The notes below the pieces were generated by a model. It was not told where the DNA came from. It searched no databases and saw only the letters and a program-made list of their open reading frames with translations. This document shows positions 41,400 to 49,751 of a DNA stretch of 50,160 bases, one piece after another. The translations under genes were made by a program, and so were the position numbers. Numbering within the stretch: position 1 is the stretch's first letter; every line of letters begins with the position of its first letter. Source of the DNA: Ruminococcus sp. UBA3665 (GTDB taxonomy: Bacteria > Bacillota > Clostridia > Oscillospirales > Ruminococcaceae); NCBI GenBank assembly GCA_002373165.1, contig DFJS01000099.1:1-50160 (forward strand), written 5' to 3'.

Positions 41400-43577
41400 T
41401 TATGTGTTTTGTTTTTTCATTGTCAGGCTGATGCGCTTTCGTTTCAGATCTACATCCAGGACTGTGACGTGCACCACATCGCCGACTTTGACAACATCCA
41501 GAGGATGCCGGACACGCCGGCTGCTTAACTGCGAAATATGCACAAGGCCGTCCTCATGTACGCCGATATCCACAAAACAGCCGAAATCTACAATATTCCG
41601 GACTGTGCCGACCAGCTGCATACCGGGCTTGAGATCACTCATCTGCATGACATCGCCGCTTCTCATCAGCGGCGGCGGCAGAAGATCTCTGGGGTCACGG
41701 CCGGGTTTGCGGAGTTCCTGTGTCATATCCTGTAGAGTATATACGCCGATATTGAGTTCTTTTGCCAGCGTTTCGGCACCTGCCTGCCGGACTTTTTCGT
41801 CAAGATCTGTCAGTTTTCCGGCGGCGGCATCTTCCAGCGAACAGCCGAAATATTTCAGCAGAGCTTCGGCGGCCGGATAGGATTCCGGATGCACAGCCGT
41901 ATGATCCAGCGGCTGCGTACCGCCGGAAATCCGCAGAAAACCGGCACATTGTTCAAACGCTTTTTTGCCAAGCTTCGGAACTTTCAGCAGTTCCCGGCGA
42001 TTGGTGAACGCGCCGTTTTCTTCCCTGTACTTCACGATATTTTTTGCGACAGAACTGTTAATTCCTGCAATATGCGACAGAAGCGGCACAGAAGCCGTAT
42101 TCAGGTCTACTCCTACAGCATTGACACATTCTTCCACAACGCCGTCAAGAGCTGTCTGAAGATCATTTTTGGGCATATCATGCTGATACTGTCCGACTCC
42201 GATCGCCTTCGGGTCAATCTTGACGAGTTCTGCAAGAGGGTCCTGCAATCTTCTGGCGATGGAAACGGCACTTCTGAGAGAAACATCATAATCCGGGAAT
42301 TCTTCGGCGGCGAGTTCCGATGCCGAATAGACAGAAGCTCCGGCTTCGGAAACGACCATGTAGGAAACTTTATGAGAAAATTCCGGGAGAAGTTCTGCAA
42401 TAAACGCTTCTGATTCGCGGGAGGCCGTGCCGTTTCCGATTGCAATGGCTGTAACCTGATAAGTTTCTACCAGATGCCTGATAATATCAGCGGCTTCCTG
42501 TTTTTTTCGTTCACTGGTAGTCGGATAGACGATTGCCGTATCCAGAACTTTTCCGATGCCGTCCACTACGGCGAGTTTGCAGCCGTTTCTGTAACCGGGA
42601 TCGAATCCCAGCGTGACGGTATTTTTCAGCGGCGGCTGCATCAGGAGCTGTTTCAGATTGGAAGCAAATACTCTGATGGCTTTTTCGCAGGCATTCTGGA
42701 ACAGAATATTCCGGATTTCGCGCACAGTCGAAGGGATAATCAATCGTTTGGCACTGTCGCAGGCGGCCTGACGGACAAGTTCGGAAGAAGCCGACGGTTT
42801 TTCTTTCAGGTAATGCCTGGTACAGGTGCGTTCTGCCAGCGTTTCAGAAGCCTGAATGGTTACTTTCAGATAGCCTTCTTTTTCGCCCCGGTTGATGGCC
42901 AGAATCTGATGCCCCTGCAATCTGGGCAAAAGTCTTTCATATTCATAGTAATCAAAATAGACGGCGGCTTCTTCGGGAGCTTCGTCAATCTTATCCGTAG
43001 CAGAACAGCCCATTGTTCCGAAACGCTGGTACAGATCGCGCATTTCCGAGCGGATTTCGGCATTATCGGAAATTTCTTCGGCGATGATATCCATTGCCCC
43101 CTGCAATGCGGCGGCCGTATCGGGAACGCCTTTTTCTTCGGAGAGATAAGCTTCGGCGAGCTGTTCGGGATTGATTTCCGGGTTTTGTTCCAGAATGGCT
43201 TCTGCCAGAGGAGCAAGGCCTTTTTCACGGGCGGCAGAACCTCTTGTACGGCGTTTTTCTTTGAACGGCCTGTAAATATCTTCCAGTTCTACCTGTGTCA
43301 TTGCTTTTTCGACTGCCTGCATAATTTCGTCAGTCATGGCGTTTTTATTCTCGATTGCCGTGATGATTTCTTCCTTGCGGGTTTCCAGATTGCGTAGAGC
43401 CTGAAGCCGGAGTGCCATTATCCGGATTGTCTGGTCATCGAGTGCGCCGGTCATTTCCTTTCTGTAACGGGCAATGAAGGGCACAGTTTTTCCGTCGTCG
43501 AGGAGTTCCACAATATTTTTCACATATTCAGAACGGACGGCGAATTCTTCTTTCAGAATCTGAATGATATCCATCAT
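41400..43577 (-). CDS. tex: transcription accessory protein Tex (S1 RNA-binding)
   Basis: 725 residues, close to the usual length. The order of domains is the Tex N-terminal helical part (IARYRKEMTG), the YqgF/RNase H-like domain (~325-450, GFDPGYRNGCKLAVVD), helix-hairpin-helix repeats (~490-560, GINSSVAKNIVKYREENG) and a C-terminal S1 domain (~650-720, LVGTVRNIVDFGCFVDIGVHEDG). Tex is a conserved nucleic-acid-binding factor linked to transcription and RNA degradation. It starts six bases after the recQ stop codon, in the same operon. MM start at 43577 or 43574, after AAAGGATT. Confidence 0.96.
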   Translation of the reverse strand: MMDIIQILKEEFAVRSEYVKNIVELLDDGKTVPFIARYRKEMTGALDDQTIRIMALRLQALRNLETRKEEIITAIENKNAMTDEIMQAVEKAMTQVELEDIYRPFKEKRRTRGSAAREKGLAPLAEAILEQNPEINPEQLAEAYLSEEKGVPDTAAALQGAMDIIAEEISDNAEIRSEMRDLYQRFGTMGCSATDKIDEAPEEAAVYFDYYEYERLLPRLQGHQILAINRGEKEGYLKVTIQASETLAERTCTRHYLKEKPSASSELVRQAACDSAKRLIIPSTVREIRNILFQNACEKAIRVFASNLKQLLMQPPLKNTVTLGFDPGYRNGCKLAVVDGIGKVLDTAIVYPTTSERKKQEAADIIRHLVETYQVTAIAIGNGTASRESEAFIAELLPEFSHKVSYMVVSEAGASVYSASELAAEEFPDYDVSLRSAVSIARRLQDPLAELVKIDPKAIGVGQYQHDMPKNDLQTALDGVVEECVNAVGVDLNTASVPLLSHIAGINSSVAKNIVKYREENGAFTNRRELLKVPKLGKKAFEQCAGFLRISGGTQPLDHTAVHPESYPAAEALLKYFGCSLEDAAAGKLTDLDEKVRQAGAETLAKELNIGVYTLQDMTQELRKPGRDPRDLLPPPLMRSGDVMQMSDLKPGMQLVGTVRNIVDFGCFVDIGVHEDGLVHISQLSSRRVRHPLDVVKVGDVVHVTVLDVDLKRKRISLTMKKQNT

Positions 43578-43583
43578 AAAAAA

Positions 43584-45410
43584 TTAATCCTTTCTGTTTT
43601 CTGGTTTGCCTGTATTATAACTGCGGATGACGTTCATGAACGCATCGCCGTATTTTTCCAGCTTGACGCGGCCAACGCCGGAAACGGTCAGGAACGCCAT
43701 ATCTGATACCGGACGTTTCTGGCACATATCCCGGAGTGTCATATCTGTAAAGACAATATACGGCGGAAGATGTTCTTTTCTGGCAATCTGTTCCCGGCAC
43801 TGCACCAGCCTCCGGAACAGTGCCTCTTCTATGCCGGAAGAACGCAGTTCTGCCGAAAGCTGAATTTTCCGTACAGGCATGAATAACGTTTTTTTCTGTT
43901 TCAGGAAAAGAGCCGCGTTTCTGTTCAGGTGCAGAATCTGTTCTTTTTCCGCCAGCAGTCCGGCACTAAGAAGAAACTGAATCATTTCCAGGCATTCATT
44001 TTCAGGGACTTCCCTCATGATGCCGTAAGTAGAAAGTGACTGGTCAAAATGATATTCCTGATATTTTTTTGCCCTGCTTCCCCGGAGAATCTGCACAAGG
44101 GAACGGGCATCGAAATGCAGATTTCTTTCATGCAGGTGATAAATGCAGGAAATTATTTTCTGTGTTTCCAGTGTGATTTCTCTGGATTCGCAGTGTGTCC
44201 GGCAGAAACTGCAATTGCCGCAGTATGACGGAGCTGTATCGCCGAAATAGGAAAGCAGATCATGCCGCAGGCAGGAATTTCCTGTACAATACTGCTGTAT
44301 CCGGCGCAGCCGCTGAAGCTCTTTCTCCCGGAGCTGTTCTCTGATATCCGGGGACAGCCCGGACTCTTCCCCGGCATTGTCGATAAAATACTGATTTACA
44401 CGCATATCAGAACTGTCATAGAACAGAATACATTCGGCCGGACTGCCGTCACGGCCGGCCCTTCCGGCTTCCTGATAATAATTCTCCAGATTTTTGGGCA
44501 TATTATAATGAATCACAAAATTGACATCGGATTTGTCAATGCCCATGCCGAATGCATTGGTTGCCACAATCAGCCGGACATGGCCGTAAATGAACAGATT
44601 CTGATTATTGCGGCGTTCCTCGTCCGTCAGCCGGGCATGATAGCGCACGGCCGGAAATCCGGCATGATTAAGATCTTCCGTTACCTGTTCCACCAGTTTC
44701 CGGGAAATACAGTAGATAATGCCTGTCTGTTCCGGATGCTGATGCAGAAAATCCAGCAGTGCCTGAAATTTATCTCTGGGATGCTGTACGGAAAAATATA
44801 AATTTTCCCGGTTGAATCCTGTTGTCAGGCAAAACGGCTGGTGCAGATGCAGGATTTTTTGCACATCGTCAGCAACTTCTTTGGTAGCCGTTGCCGTGAA
44901 TACACTCAGAACCGGCCTTCTGGGGATCTGTTTCAGGAACGTGATGATTTTCAGATAGCTGGGGCGGAAATCATGCCCCCACTGGGAAACGCAGTGGACT
45001 TCATCCACAGTCAGCATTGCAATAGGAACTTGTCCGGCAATTTTCTGAAAAACGGATGTTTCCAGACGTTCGGGGGCAGCATAGAGAATCCGGATTTCTC
45101 CCCTGTACACCTGCCGGAGTACAGATTTATATTCTTCCGTACTGAGCATACTGTTCAGAAACGCCGCCGGAATGCCGTTTGCCCGGAGTGCACTGACCTG
45201 ATCCTGCATCAGGGAAATCAGCGGCGAAACGACAACCGTCATTCCCGGCAGCATCATTGCCGGCACCTGATAGCACAGCGATTTTCCTGCGCCGGTGGGC
45301 ATAATGCCGAACACATCCTGTCCCTGTAAAATATGCGAAATCAGCTCGGCCTGACCGTTCCGGAAGCTGTCATAGCCGAAATACTGTTTCAGAATCTGCT
45401 GTGCAGTCAT
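43584..45410 (-). CDS. recQ: ATP-dependent DNA helicase RecQ
   Basis: 608 residues, start after AAAGGAGAAACGC. SF2 motifs are complete: MPTGAGKSLCYQVPA (Walker A), VDEVHCVSQWGHDFR (DEVH box), FTATAT and YYQEAGRAGRDG. A RecQ zinc-binding part with four Cys (CTGNSC, YCGNCSFC), a winged-helix region and an HRDC domain (~525-600) follow. It unwinds DNA in the 3'-to-5' direction and acts in recombination and replication-fork repair. It is the first gene of an operon with tex and a membrane protein. Confidence 0.97.
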   Translation of the reverse strand: MTAQQILKQYFGYDSFRNGQAELISHILQGQDVFGIMPTGAGKSLCYQVPAMMLPGMTVVVSPLISLMQDQVSALRANGIPAAFLNSMLSTEEYKSVLRQVYRGEIRILYAAPERLETSVFQKIAGQVPIAMLTVDEVHCVSQWGHDFRPSYLKIITFLKQIPRRPVLSVFTATATKEVADDVQKILHLHQPFCLTTGFNRENLYFSVQHPRDKFQALLDFLHQHPEQTGIIYCISRKLVEQVTEDLNHAGFPAVRYHARLTDEERRNNQNLFIYGHVRLIVATNAFGMGIDKSDVNFVIHYNMPKNLENYYQEAGRAGRDGSPAECILFYDSSDMRVNQYFIDNAGEESGLSPDIREQLREKELQRLRRIQQYCTGNSCLRHDLLSYFGDTAPSYCGNCSFCRTHCESREITLETQKIISCIYHLHERNLHFDARSLVQILRGSRAKKYQEYHFDQSLSTYGIMREVPENECLEMIQFLLSAGLLAEKEQILHLNRNAALFLKQKKTLFMPVRKIQLSAELRSSGIEEALFRRLVQCREQIARKEHLPPYIVFTDMTLRDMCQKRPVSDMAFLTVSGVGRVKLEKYGDAFMNVIRSYNTGKPENRKD

Positions 45411-45450
45411 GCGTTTCTCCTTTCTGTGATATCAGAAATACTCTGTTTTT

Positions 45451-45479
45451 ATTATACACCAAACGGAAGAAAATTGCAA
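45451..45479 (-). promoter_or_regulatory. promoter of the recQ-tex operon
   Basis: On the minus strand TTGCAA (45479-45474) and TATAAT (45456-45451) with a 17-base spacer, about 40 bases before the recQ start. Confidence 0.75.
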
Positions 45480-45489
45480 TACGCCGGGC

Positions 45490-45531
45490 GAAAAAATCAG
45501 AAAGGATACAGAAAGTTCCTGTATCCTTTCT
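45490..45531 (-). terminator. terminator of spoIIID
   Basis: Perfect 13-base-pair stem AGAAAGGATACAG/CTGTATCCTTTCT with a seven-base loop, followed on the minus strand by GATTTTTTC. Confidence 0.85.
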
Positions 45532-45540
45532 ATAGAAGCT

Positions 45541-45813
45541 TTATTTCATTTCCTGCTGCTGACGTGCCTGCCGCAGCTGTGCATATTTTTTTCTTGTGGC
45601 CATACCGCCGCGGATGTGGCGTTCCTGTTTGTTTTTGAGAAGTACGGCGTGTACCTGTCCGGCCAGTTCCGGCTGTATGTAAGGCAGCCGCTCGCTGACA
45701 TCTTTATGGACAGTACTCTTGGAAATACCGTACTGTTTTGCCGCCGCGCGCACAGTTGCCTGGTTCTCCAGAATATACGTGCCCAGCATGACGGCTCTGT
45801 CGTTTGTGTACAT
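45541..45813 (-). CDS. spoIIID: sporulation transcriptional regulator SpoIIID
   Basis: 90 residues. ATG at 45813 is chosen because GGGAG lies 8 bases upstream; the ATG five codons earlier has no site. The helix-turn-helix (ATVRAAAKQYGISKSTVHKDVSERL) and the basic C-terminal part (RHIRGGMATRKKY) are typical of SpoIIID, a sigma-E controlled DNA-binding protein of the mother cell that switches late sporulation genes. Its usual neighbours (for example mreB-like genes) are not here. Its presence suggests that the organism, or its recent ancestor, could form spores. Promoter not identified. Confidence 0.93.
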   Translation of the reverse strand: MYTNDRAVMLGTYILENQATVRAAAKQYGISKSTVHKDVSERLPYIQPELAGQVHAVLLKNKQERHIRGGMATRKKYAQLRQARQQQEMK

Positions 45814-45939
45814 ATGCTTCACTCCCATTTCTGTTTTCTCTGAACAAAATAGAGAATTCTTTAGAGTATATGCACAAAAAACGGAATTTAGCAGAATTTT
45901 CCTGTAAAAAACTGTTCATAATTCTGAAATTAAAAAAGA

Positions 45940-45968
45940 TTGATTTATTCAGGTTTTTGCTGTATACT
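45940..45968 (+). promoter_or_regulatory. possible distal promoter of the PFL operon
   Basis: TTGATT (45940-45945) and TATACT (45963-45968) with a 17-base spacer. It would give a ~215-base leader. The stretch 45969-46090 contains a small inverted repeat (GGTTA...TAACC) but no gene; I see nothing else in it. Confidence 0.45.
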
Positions 45969-46102
45969 GGTTATCATAAGTTAACCTGTCAAACATTGGA
46001 AAGCTTACAGTGCTTTGCACGGAATTTATCTTAAAATGGGGAAAAATTATGTGAAAACCAAACGAATGTTAAAAAAATATCATACTCCTGATTGACAAAA
46101 CC

Positions 46103-46131
46103 TTGACAAAGTCTCAAAAAAGTAGTATGAT
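46103..46131 (+). promoter_or_regulatory. main promoter of the PFL operon
   Basis: TTGACA (46103-46108) and TATGAT (46126-46131) with a 17-base spacer. A second TTGACA lies 11 bases upstream (46092). Start of transcription near 46138. Confidence 0.75.
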
Positions 46132-46190
46132 AATACTGTAAAGATAAGAATGTAACCCAAACATTCATACTGGAAAGGAAGATGTCATTT

Positions 46191-48323
46191 ATGTTCAAAC
46201 AATTTGCACCTGAATGGGAAGGCTTCGAGCCCGGCAGATGGAGTAATACTTCTGTCAATGTCCGCGATTTTATTCACAAGAATATTACCCCGTATGACGG
46301 AGATGAAAGTTTCCTGGAAGGCCCTACGGAAGCAACCAAGCAGCTGTGGGACCAGGTAATGGATCTGTCCCGTCAGGAGCGTGAGGCCGGCGGCGTTCTG
46401 GATATGGATACGAAAATTATTTCTACTATCACATCCCACGGCCCCGGTTATCTGAATAAAGACCTGGAAAAGATTGTCGGCTTCCAGACAGACAAGCCCT
46501 TTAAGCGTTCGCTCCAGCCGTTCGGCGGCATCCGTATGGCACAGCAGGCCTGCAAGGAATACGGCTACGAAGTTGACCCGGAAGTAGTGGAAATTTTCAC
46601 AAAATACAGAAAAACTCATAACCAGGGCGTTTTTGATGCCTATACCCCTGAGATGAAGCTTGCAAGACATGCCGCTATCCTGACCGGTCTGCCGGATGCT
46701 TACGGCAGAGGCCGCATCATCGGCGACTACAGACGTGTCGCTCTGTACGGCATTGATATGCTGATTGAAGATAAGGAACACCAGAAGGCAACACATTTTG
46801 TCCGTATGACTTCTAAAAATATCCGTCTGCGTGAAGAACTTTCCGAACAGATCAATGCTCTGAAAGACCTGAAAAAGCTGGGCGAAATTTACGGCTTTGA
46901 TATTTCCCGTCCGGCAGCAAACGCCAAAGAAGCTGTACAGTGGCTGTATTTCGGCTATCTGGCTGCTGTCAAGGAACAGAACGGCGCGGCTATGTCCATC
47001 GGCAGAACTTCTTCCTTCCTGGATATTTATATTCAGCGTGACCTGGAAAAAGGCATTCTGACAGAATCTGAAGCACAGGAACTGATTGATCATTTTATCA
47101 TGAAACTGCGTCTTGTCAAGTTTGCAAGAACGCCGGAATATAATTCCCTGTTCTCCGGCGACCCGACATGGGTAACAGAGTCCATCGGCGGCGTTTCTGT
47201 AGACGGTCAGCACATGGTAACAAAAAATTCGTTCCGTTACCTGAATACACTGAACAATCTGGGCACAGCTCCGGAACCGAATATGACAATTCTGTGGTCT
47301 ACCAGACTGCCGGTTAATTTCAAGAGATTCTGTGCAAAAATGTCAATCAAGTCCAGTTCAATCCAGTATGAAAATGATGATATGATGAGAGTAACCCACG
47401 GTGATGACTATGCTATCGCCTGCTGTGTATCTTCTATGAGAGTCGGCAAGGAAATGCAGTTCTTCGGCGCAAGAGCAAACCTTGCAAAGTGCCTGCTGTA
47501 TGCCATCAACGGCGGTGTGGATGAGAGACTCGGCGTTCAGGTAGGCCCGAAATACAGACCTGTCGAGGGCGATGTGCTGGATTATGACGATGTCATGGCA
47601 AAATATGACGATATGATGGAATGGCTTGCCGGACTGTATGTCAATACCCTGAATGTCATTCACTTCATGCATGACAAATACAGCTATGAAAGACTCCAGA
47701 TGGCTCTGCATGACCGCGATGTCAAGAGATATTTCGCAACCGGCATTGCAGGTCTTTCCGTAGTAGCCGATTCTCTCAGTGCTATCAAGTACGCAAAAGT
47801 AAAGCCCATCCGCAAAGATATCGAAGTCAAGGACAAGGCCGGCAATGTCATCAGCATCACCAAGAACGTGATTGTAGATTACGAAGTAGAAGGCGATTTC
47901 CCGAAATACGGCAATGATGATGACAGAGTCGATCAGATTGCTGTAAATATCGTCAGAACTTTCATGGACAAAATCAGAAAGCACCACACTTACAGAGACG
48001 GCGTTCCGACAATGTCCATCCTGACAATCACATCCAACGTAGTATACGGCAAAAAGACAGGCAATACCCCTGACGGCAGAAAACAGGGCGTGCCGCTTGC
48101 TCCCGGCGCAAACCCCATGCACGGCAGAGATACACACGGCGCAGTCGCTTCCCTGAGTTCTGTTGCAAAACTTCCGTTCCGTCATGCACAGGATGGTATT
48201 TCCAACACATTCTCCATTATTCCGGATGCCCTGGGCAAAAATACAAGAATCTTTGCAGGTGACCTCGATATTGATCTTCTCGCACAGGAGGCTGCCAATG
48301 AATCCGAAAAAGAAAACAAGTAA
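46191..48323 (+). CDS. pflB: pyruvate formate-lyase catalytic chain lacking the glycyl-radical domain
   Basis: 710 residues; ATG at 46191 is ten bases after AAAGGAA, while the ATG at 46182 is too close. The PFL body is complete, including the active-site Cys pair Cys411-Cys412 (IACCVSS) that carries the thiyl radical and acetyl group. It makes acetyl-CoA and formate from pyruvate and CoA. The chain matches other PFLs up to PDALGK (residue 683), where the C-terminal glycyl-radical domain should start. Instead it has a 27-residue acidic tail and a stop. The missing domain is encoded at 48605-48853 as a separate protein; 683 plus about 78 residues equals the ~760 of E. coli PflB. Ribosome sites on the following genes argue against a simple sequencing error. 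The tail overlaps the next gene by 26 bases. Confidence 0.93.
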   Translation: MFKQFAPEWEGFEPGRWSNTSVNVRDFIHKNITPYDGDESFLEGPTEATKQLWDQVMDLSRQEREAGGVLDMDTKIISTITSHGPGYLNKDLEKIVGFQTDKPFKRSLQPFGGIRMAQQACKEYGYEVDPEVVEIFTKYRKTHNQGVFDAYTPEMKLARHAAILTGLPDAYGRGRIIGDYRRVALYGIDMLIEDKEHQKATHFVRMTSKNIRLREELSEQINALKDLKKLGEIYGFDISRPAANAKEAVQWLYFGYLAAVKEQNGAAMSIGRTSSFLDIYIQRDLEKGILTESEAQELIDHFIMKLRLVKFARTPEYNSLFSGDPTWVTESIGGVSVDGQHMVTKNSFRYLNTLNNLGTAPEPNMTILWSTRLPVNFKRFCAKMSIKSSSIQYENDDMMRVTHGDDYAIACCVSSMRVGKEMQFFGARANLAKCLLYAINGGVDERLGVQVGPKYRPVEGDVLDYDDVMAKYDDMMEWLAGLYVNTLNVIHFMHDKYSYERLQMALHDRDVKRYFATGIAGLSVVADSLSAIKYAKVKPIRKDIEVKDKAGNVISITKNVIVDYEVEGDFPKYGNDDDRVDQIAVNIVRTFMDKIRKHHTYRDGVPTMSILTITSNVVYGKKTGNTPDGRKQGVPLAPGANPMHGRDTHGAVASLSSVAKLPFRHAQDGISNTFSIIPDALGKNTRIFAGDLDIDLLAQEAANESEKENK

Positions 48324-48564
48324 TCCTGACGATTCTGACCTGAATCAGCAGGCTGATGATTTAGTTGCCCTTCTGGATGCGCTTGCCGCATCCGGAAGCC
48401 AGCACATCAATCTGGATATCGGCGACGAAACCAAAGTCCAGACCGTCAACAGCACGGAATGCAACCCGAAGCTCGGCGCATGTGCTGTGCAGAATTTTGA
48501 TGATGAAGATCCCGATTATCAGGCAGATGAAGAATCGGAAGAGCCTGATAACGGAGAACTCTGA
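48298..48564 (+). CDS. 88-residue PFL-associated protein, degenerate glycyl-radical-domain paralogue
   Basis: Its ATG is six bases after AGGAGG (48286-48291), a site located inside the end of the PFL chain, so translation is probably coupled. Residues ~15-41 (LNQQADDLVALLDALAASG, then SQHINLDI) align with the first 30 residues of the separate radical subunit (EQQVDNLVELLDGYVQKGG, then HHLNVNV). The RVSGYAV radical loop is absent. In its place are a short segment with two Cys (TECNPKLGACAV) and a very acidic tail (~69-88). No signal peptide or membrane segment. It may be an assembly factor, a plug for the vacant radical-domain site, or an evolutionary remnant. The strong ribosome site and intact frame favour a functional protein. 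Confidence 0.75.
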   Translation: MNPKKKTSNPDDSDLNQQADDLVALLDALAASGSQHINLDIGDETKVQTVNSTECNPKLGACAVQNFDDEDPDYQADEESEEPDNGEL

Positions 48565-48604
48565 TTCTATATTATTATTTATTTTACACAAGGAGGAATT
48601 TATC

Positions 48605-48853
48605 ATGGCAGAAATTCAGAACGAACAGCAGGTTGACAATCTGGTAGAACTGCTGGATGGTTATGTACAGAAAGGCGGACATCACCTGAATGTGAACGTT
48701 TTCACAAGAGAAACTCTTCTTGATGCACAGGCACATCCGGAAAAATATCCGCAGCTGACAATCCGTGTATCGGGCTATGCAGTGAACTTCATCAAGCTGA
48801 CCAAAGAACAGCAGGATGATGTTATCTCCAGAACTTTCCACGACAAGATCTAA
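48605..48853 (+). CDS. separate glycyl-radical subunit of pyruvate formate-lyase (YfiD/GrcA-like)
   Basis: 82 residues, start after AAGGAGG. The whole protein equals the last ~80 residues of standard PFL: GGHHLNVNV, RETLLDA, HPEKYPQLTIRVSGYAVNF and LTKEQQDDVISRTFHDKI. Gly57 in RVSGYAV is the residue that PflA converts to the glycyl radical. In other bacteria this domain is fused to the enzyme; the free version YfiD/GrcA rescues PFL after oxygen cuts the chain at that glycine. Here it is next to a PFL chain that lacks the domain, so it is likely an obligatory subunit. It follows the 88-residue gene by 40 bases and precedes pflA by 99 bases. Confidence 0.93.
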   Translation: MAEIQNEQQVDNLVELLDGYVQKGGHHLNVNVFTRETLLDAQAHPEKYPQLTIRVSGYAVNFIKLTKEQQDDVISRTFHDKI

Positions 48854-48891
48854 CTAACATAACAGAAGCAAGCAAAACATTCTCCCAGAAT

Positions 48892-48913
48892 GCCCGGCCG
48901 TGAAAAGCCGGGC
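48892..48913 (+). other. intercistronic hairpin between the radical subunit and pflA
   Basis: Seven-base-pair GC-rich stem GCCCGGC/GCCGGGC with no T-run after it. It could protect the upstream PFL messenger from 3' decay or lower pflA expression relative to the enzyme. Confidence 0.6.
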
Positions 48914-48952
48914 TGTTCTGCATATCTGTTATCAGGAAAGAAGGGATTTTTT

Positions 48953-49702
48953 ATGCAGGGATATATTCATTCAACAGACTCGTTCGGCACCGTGGACGGC
49001 CCCGGCGTTCGGTTTGTCATATTTTTTGAAGGCTGTCCTATGCGCTGCCTTTACTGTCACAATCCGGATACCTGGGAACCCGGCGCAGGCACTCTCATGA
49101 GTACGGAAGAATTAATCCGGCTCTATGAACATAACAAGGCATTCTACCGCAACGGCGGCATTACGGCGACAGGCGGCGAACCTATGGTGCAGCTGGATTT
49201 CCTGACAGAATTATTCACCCTCGCAAAACAGAAGAAAATTCACACCTGCCTGGATACTTCCGGCATCTGTTTTAATCCGGTCTGTCCGGAAAAGTTCGAT
49301 GCACTGTTGTCTGCCACAGATCTGGTCATGCTGGATATCAAGCATATCGATGACGAACAGCATAAAAAACTGACAGGCCATTCCAACAGGAATATTTTAG
49401 CATTTGCCGAGCATCTAAGCCGGAAAAATATTCCCGTCTGGATCCGGCATGTCATCGTGCCGGGCTGGACGGACGGCGAAGACGAACAGACAAAATTAGG
49501 CTATTTCATCGGCGGTCTGAAAACGCTGAAAGCTCTGGATGTACTCCCCTATCACGATATGGGCAAGGCGAAATATCATGAATTAGGCATTCCCTATCCG
49601 CTGGAAGATGTCAAACCCGTCGAGAAAGAAACAGCCGTTCAGGCACGGGAACAGATTATCAAGGGCATCAAGAAACGTCTCAGAGAAAATCTTAAAAAAT
49701 AA
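48953..49702 (+). CDS. pflA: pyruvate formate-lyase activating enzyme (radical SAM)
   Basis: 249 residues, start after AAAGAAGGG. The radical SAM cluster motif CPMRCLYCHNP (CX3CX2C) binds the [4Fe-4S] cluster; GGITATGGEP follows and binds S-adenosylmethionine. Further family signs are TCLDTSG, VMLDIKHID and VWIRHVIVPGWTD. It uses SAM and a low-potential electron carrier such as ferredoxin or flavodoxin to abstract hydrogen from the glycine of PFL. Here its substrate should be Gly57 of the free 82-residue subunit, either alone or in complex with the large chain. Last gene of the PFL operon. Confidence 0.96.
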   Translation: MQGYIHSTDSFGTVDGPGVRFVIFFEGCPMRCLYCHNPDTWEPGAGTLMSTEELIRLYEHNKAFYRNGGITATGGEPMVQLDFLTELFTLAKQKKIHTCLDTSGICFNPVCPEKFDALLSATDLVMLDIKHIDDEQHKKLTGHSNRNILAFAEHLSRKNIPVWIRHVIVPGWTDGEDEQTKLGYFIGGLKTLKALDVLPYHDMGKAKYHELGIPYPLEDVKPVEKETAVQAREQIIKGIKKRLRENLKK

Positions 49703-49705
49703 CAC

Positions 49706-49738
49706 AAAAACGCTCCCCATAACGGAGAGCGTTTTTCA
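49706..49738. terminator. bidirectional terminator between pflA and xylA
   Basis: Stem ACGCTCCCC/GGAGAGCGT with one mismatch, flanked by A-run and T-run, between convergent genes. Confidence 0.8.
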
Positions 49739-49751
49739 TATAGAATAATAA

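Noticed and set aside
45969..46090. Rex operator or small RNA gene upstream of the PFL gene
   Set aside because: TTATGTGAAA and GTTAACC are only partial matches to a Rex box and no terminator follows the distal promoter before the PFL gene.
48298..48323. Programmed frameshift joining the PFL chain to the 88-residue protein
   Set aside because: The change needed is +1, no +1 slippery codon with a rare-codon or stop context is seen, and an independent ribosome site is present.
48163..48564. Longer version of the 88-residue PFL-associated protein starting at 48163
   Set aside because: The first 45 codons are the shifted frame of the PFL chain; the AGGAGG site and the ATG at 48298 define the real start.
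48229..48605. Split PFL as a sequencing frameshift or a recent stop mutation
   Set aside because: Three separate changes would be needed, the large chain has its own extra tail, the middle frame has its own strong SD, and the small protein starts with its own SD and extra N-terminal residues.
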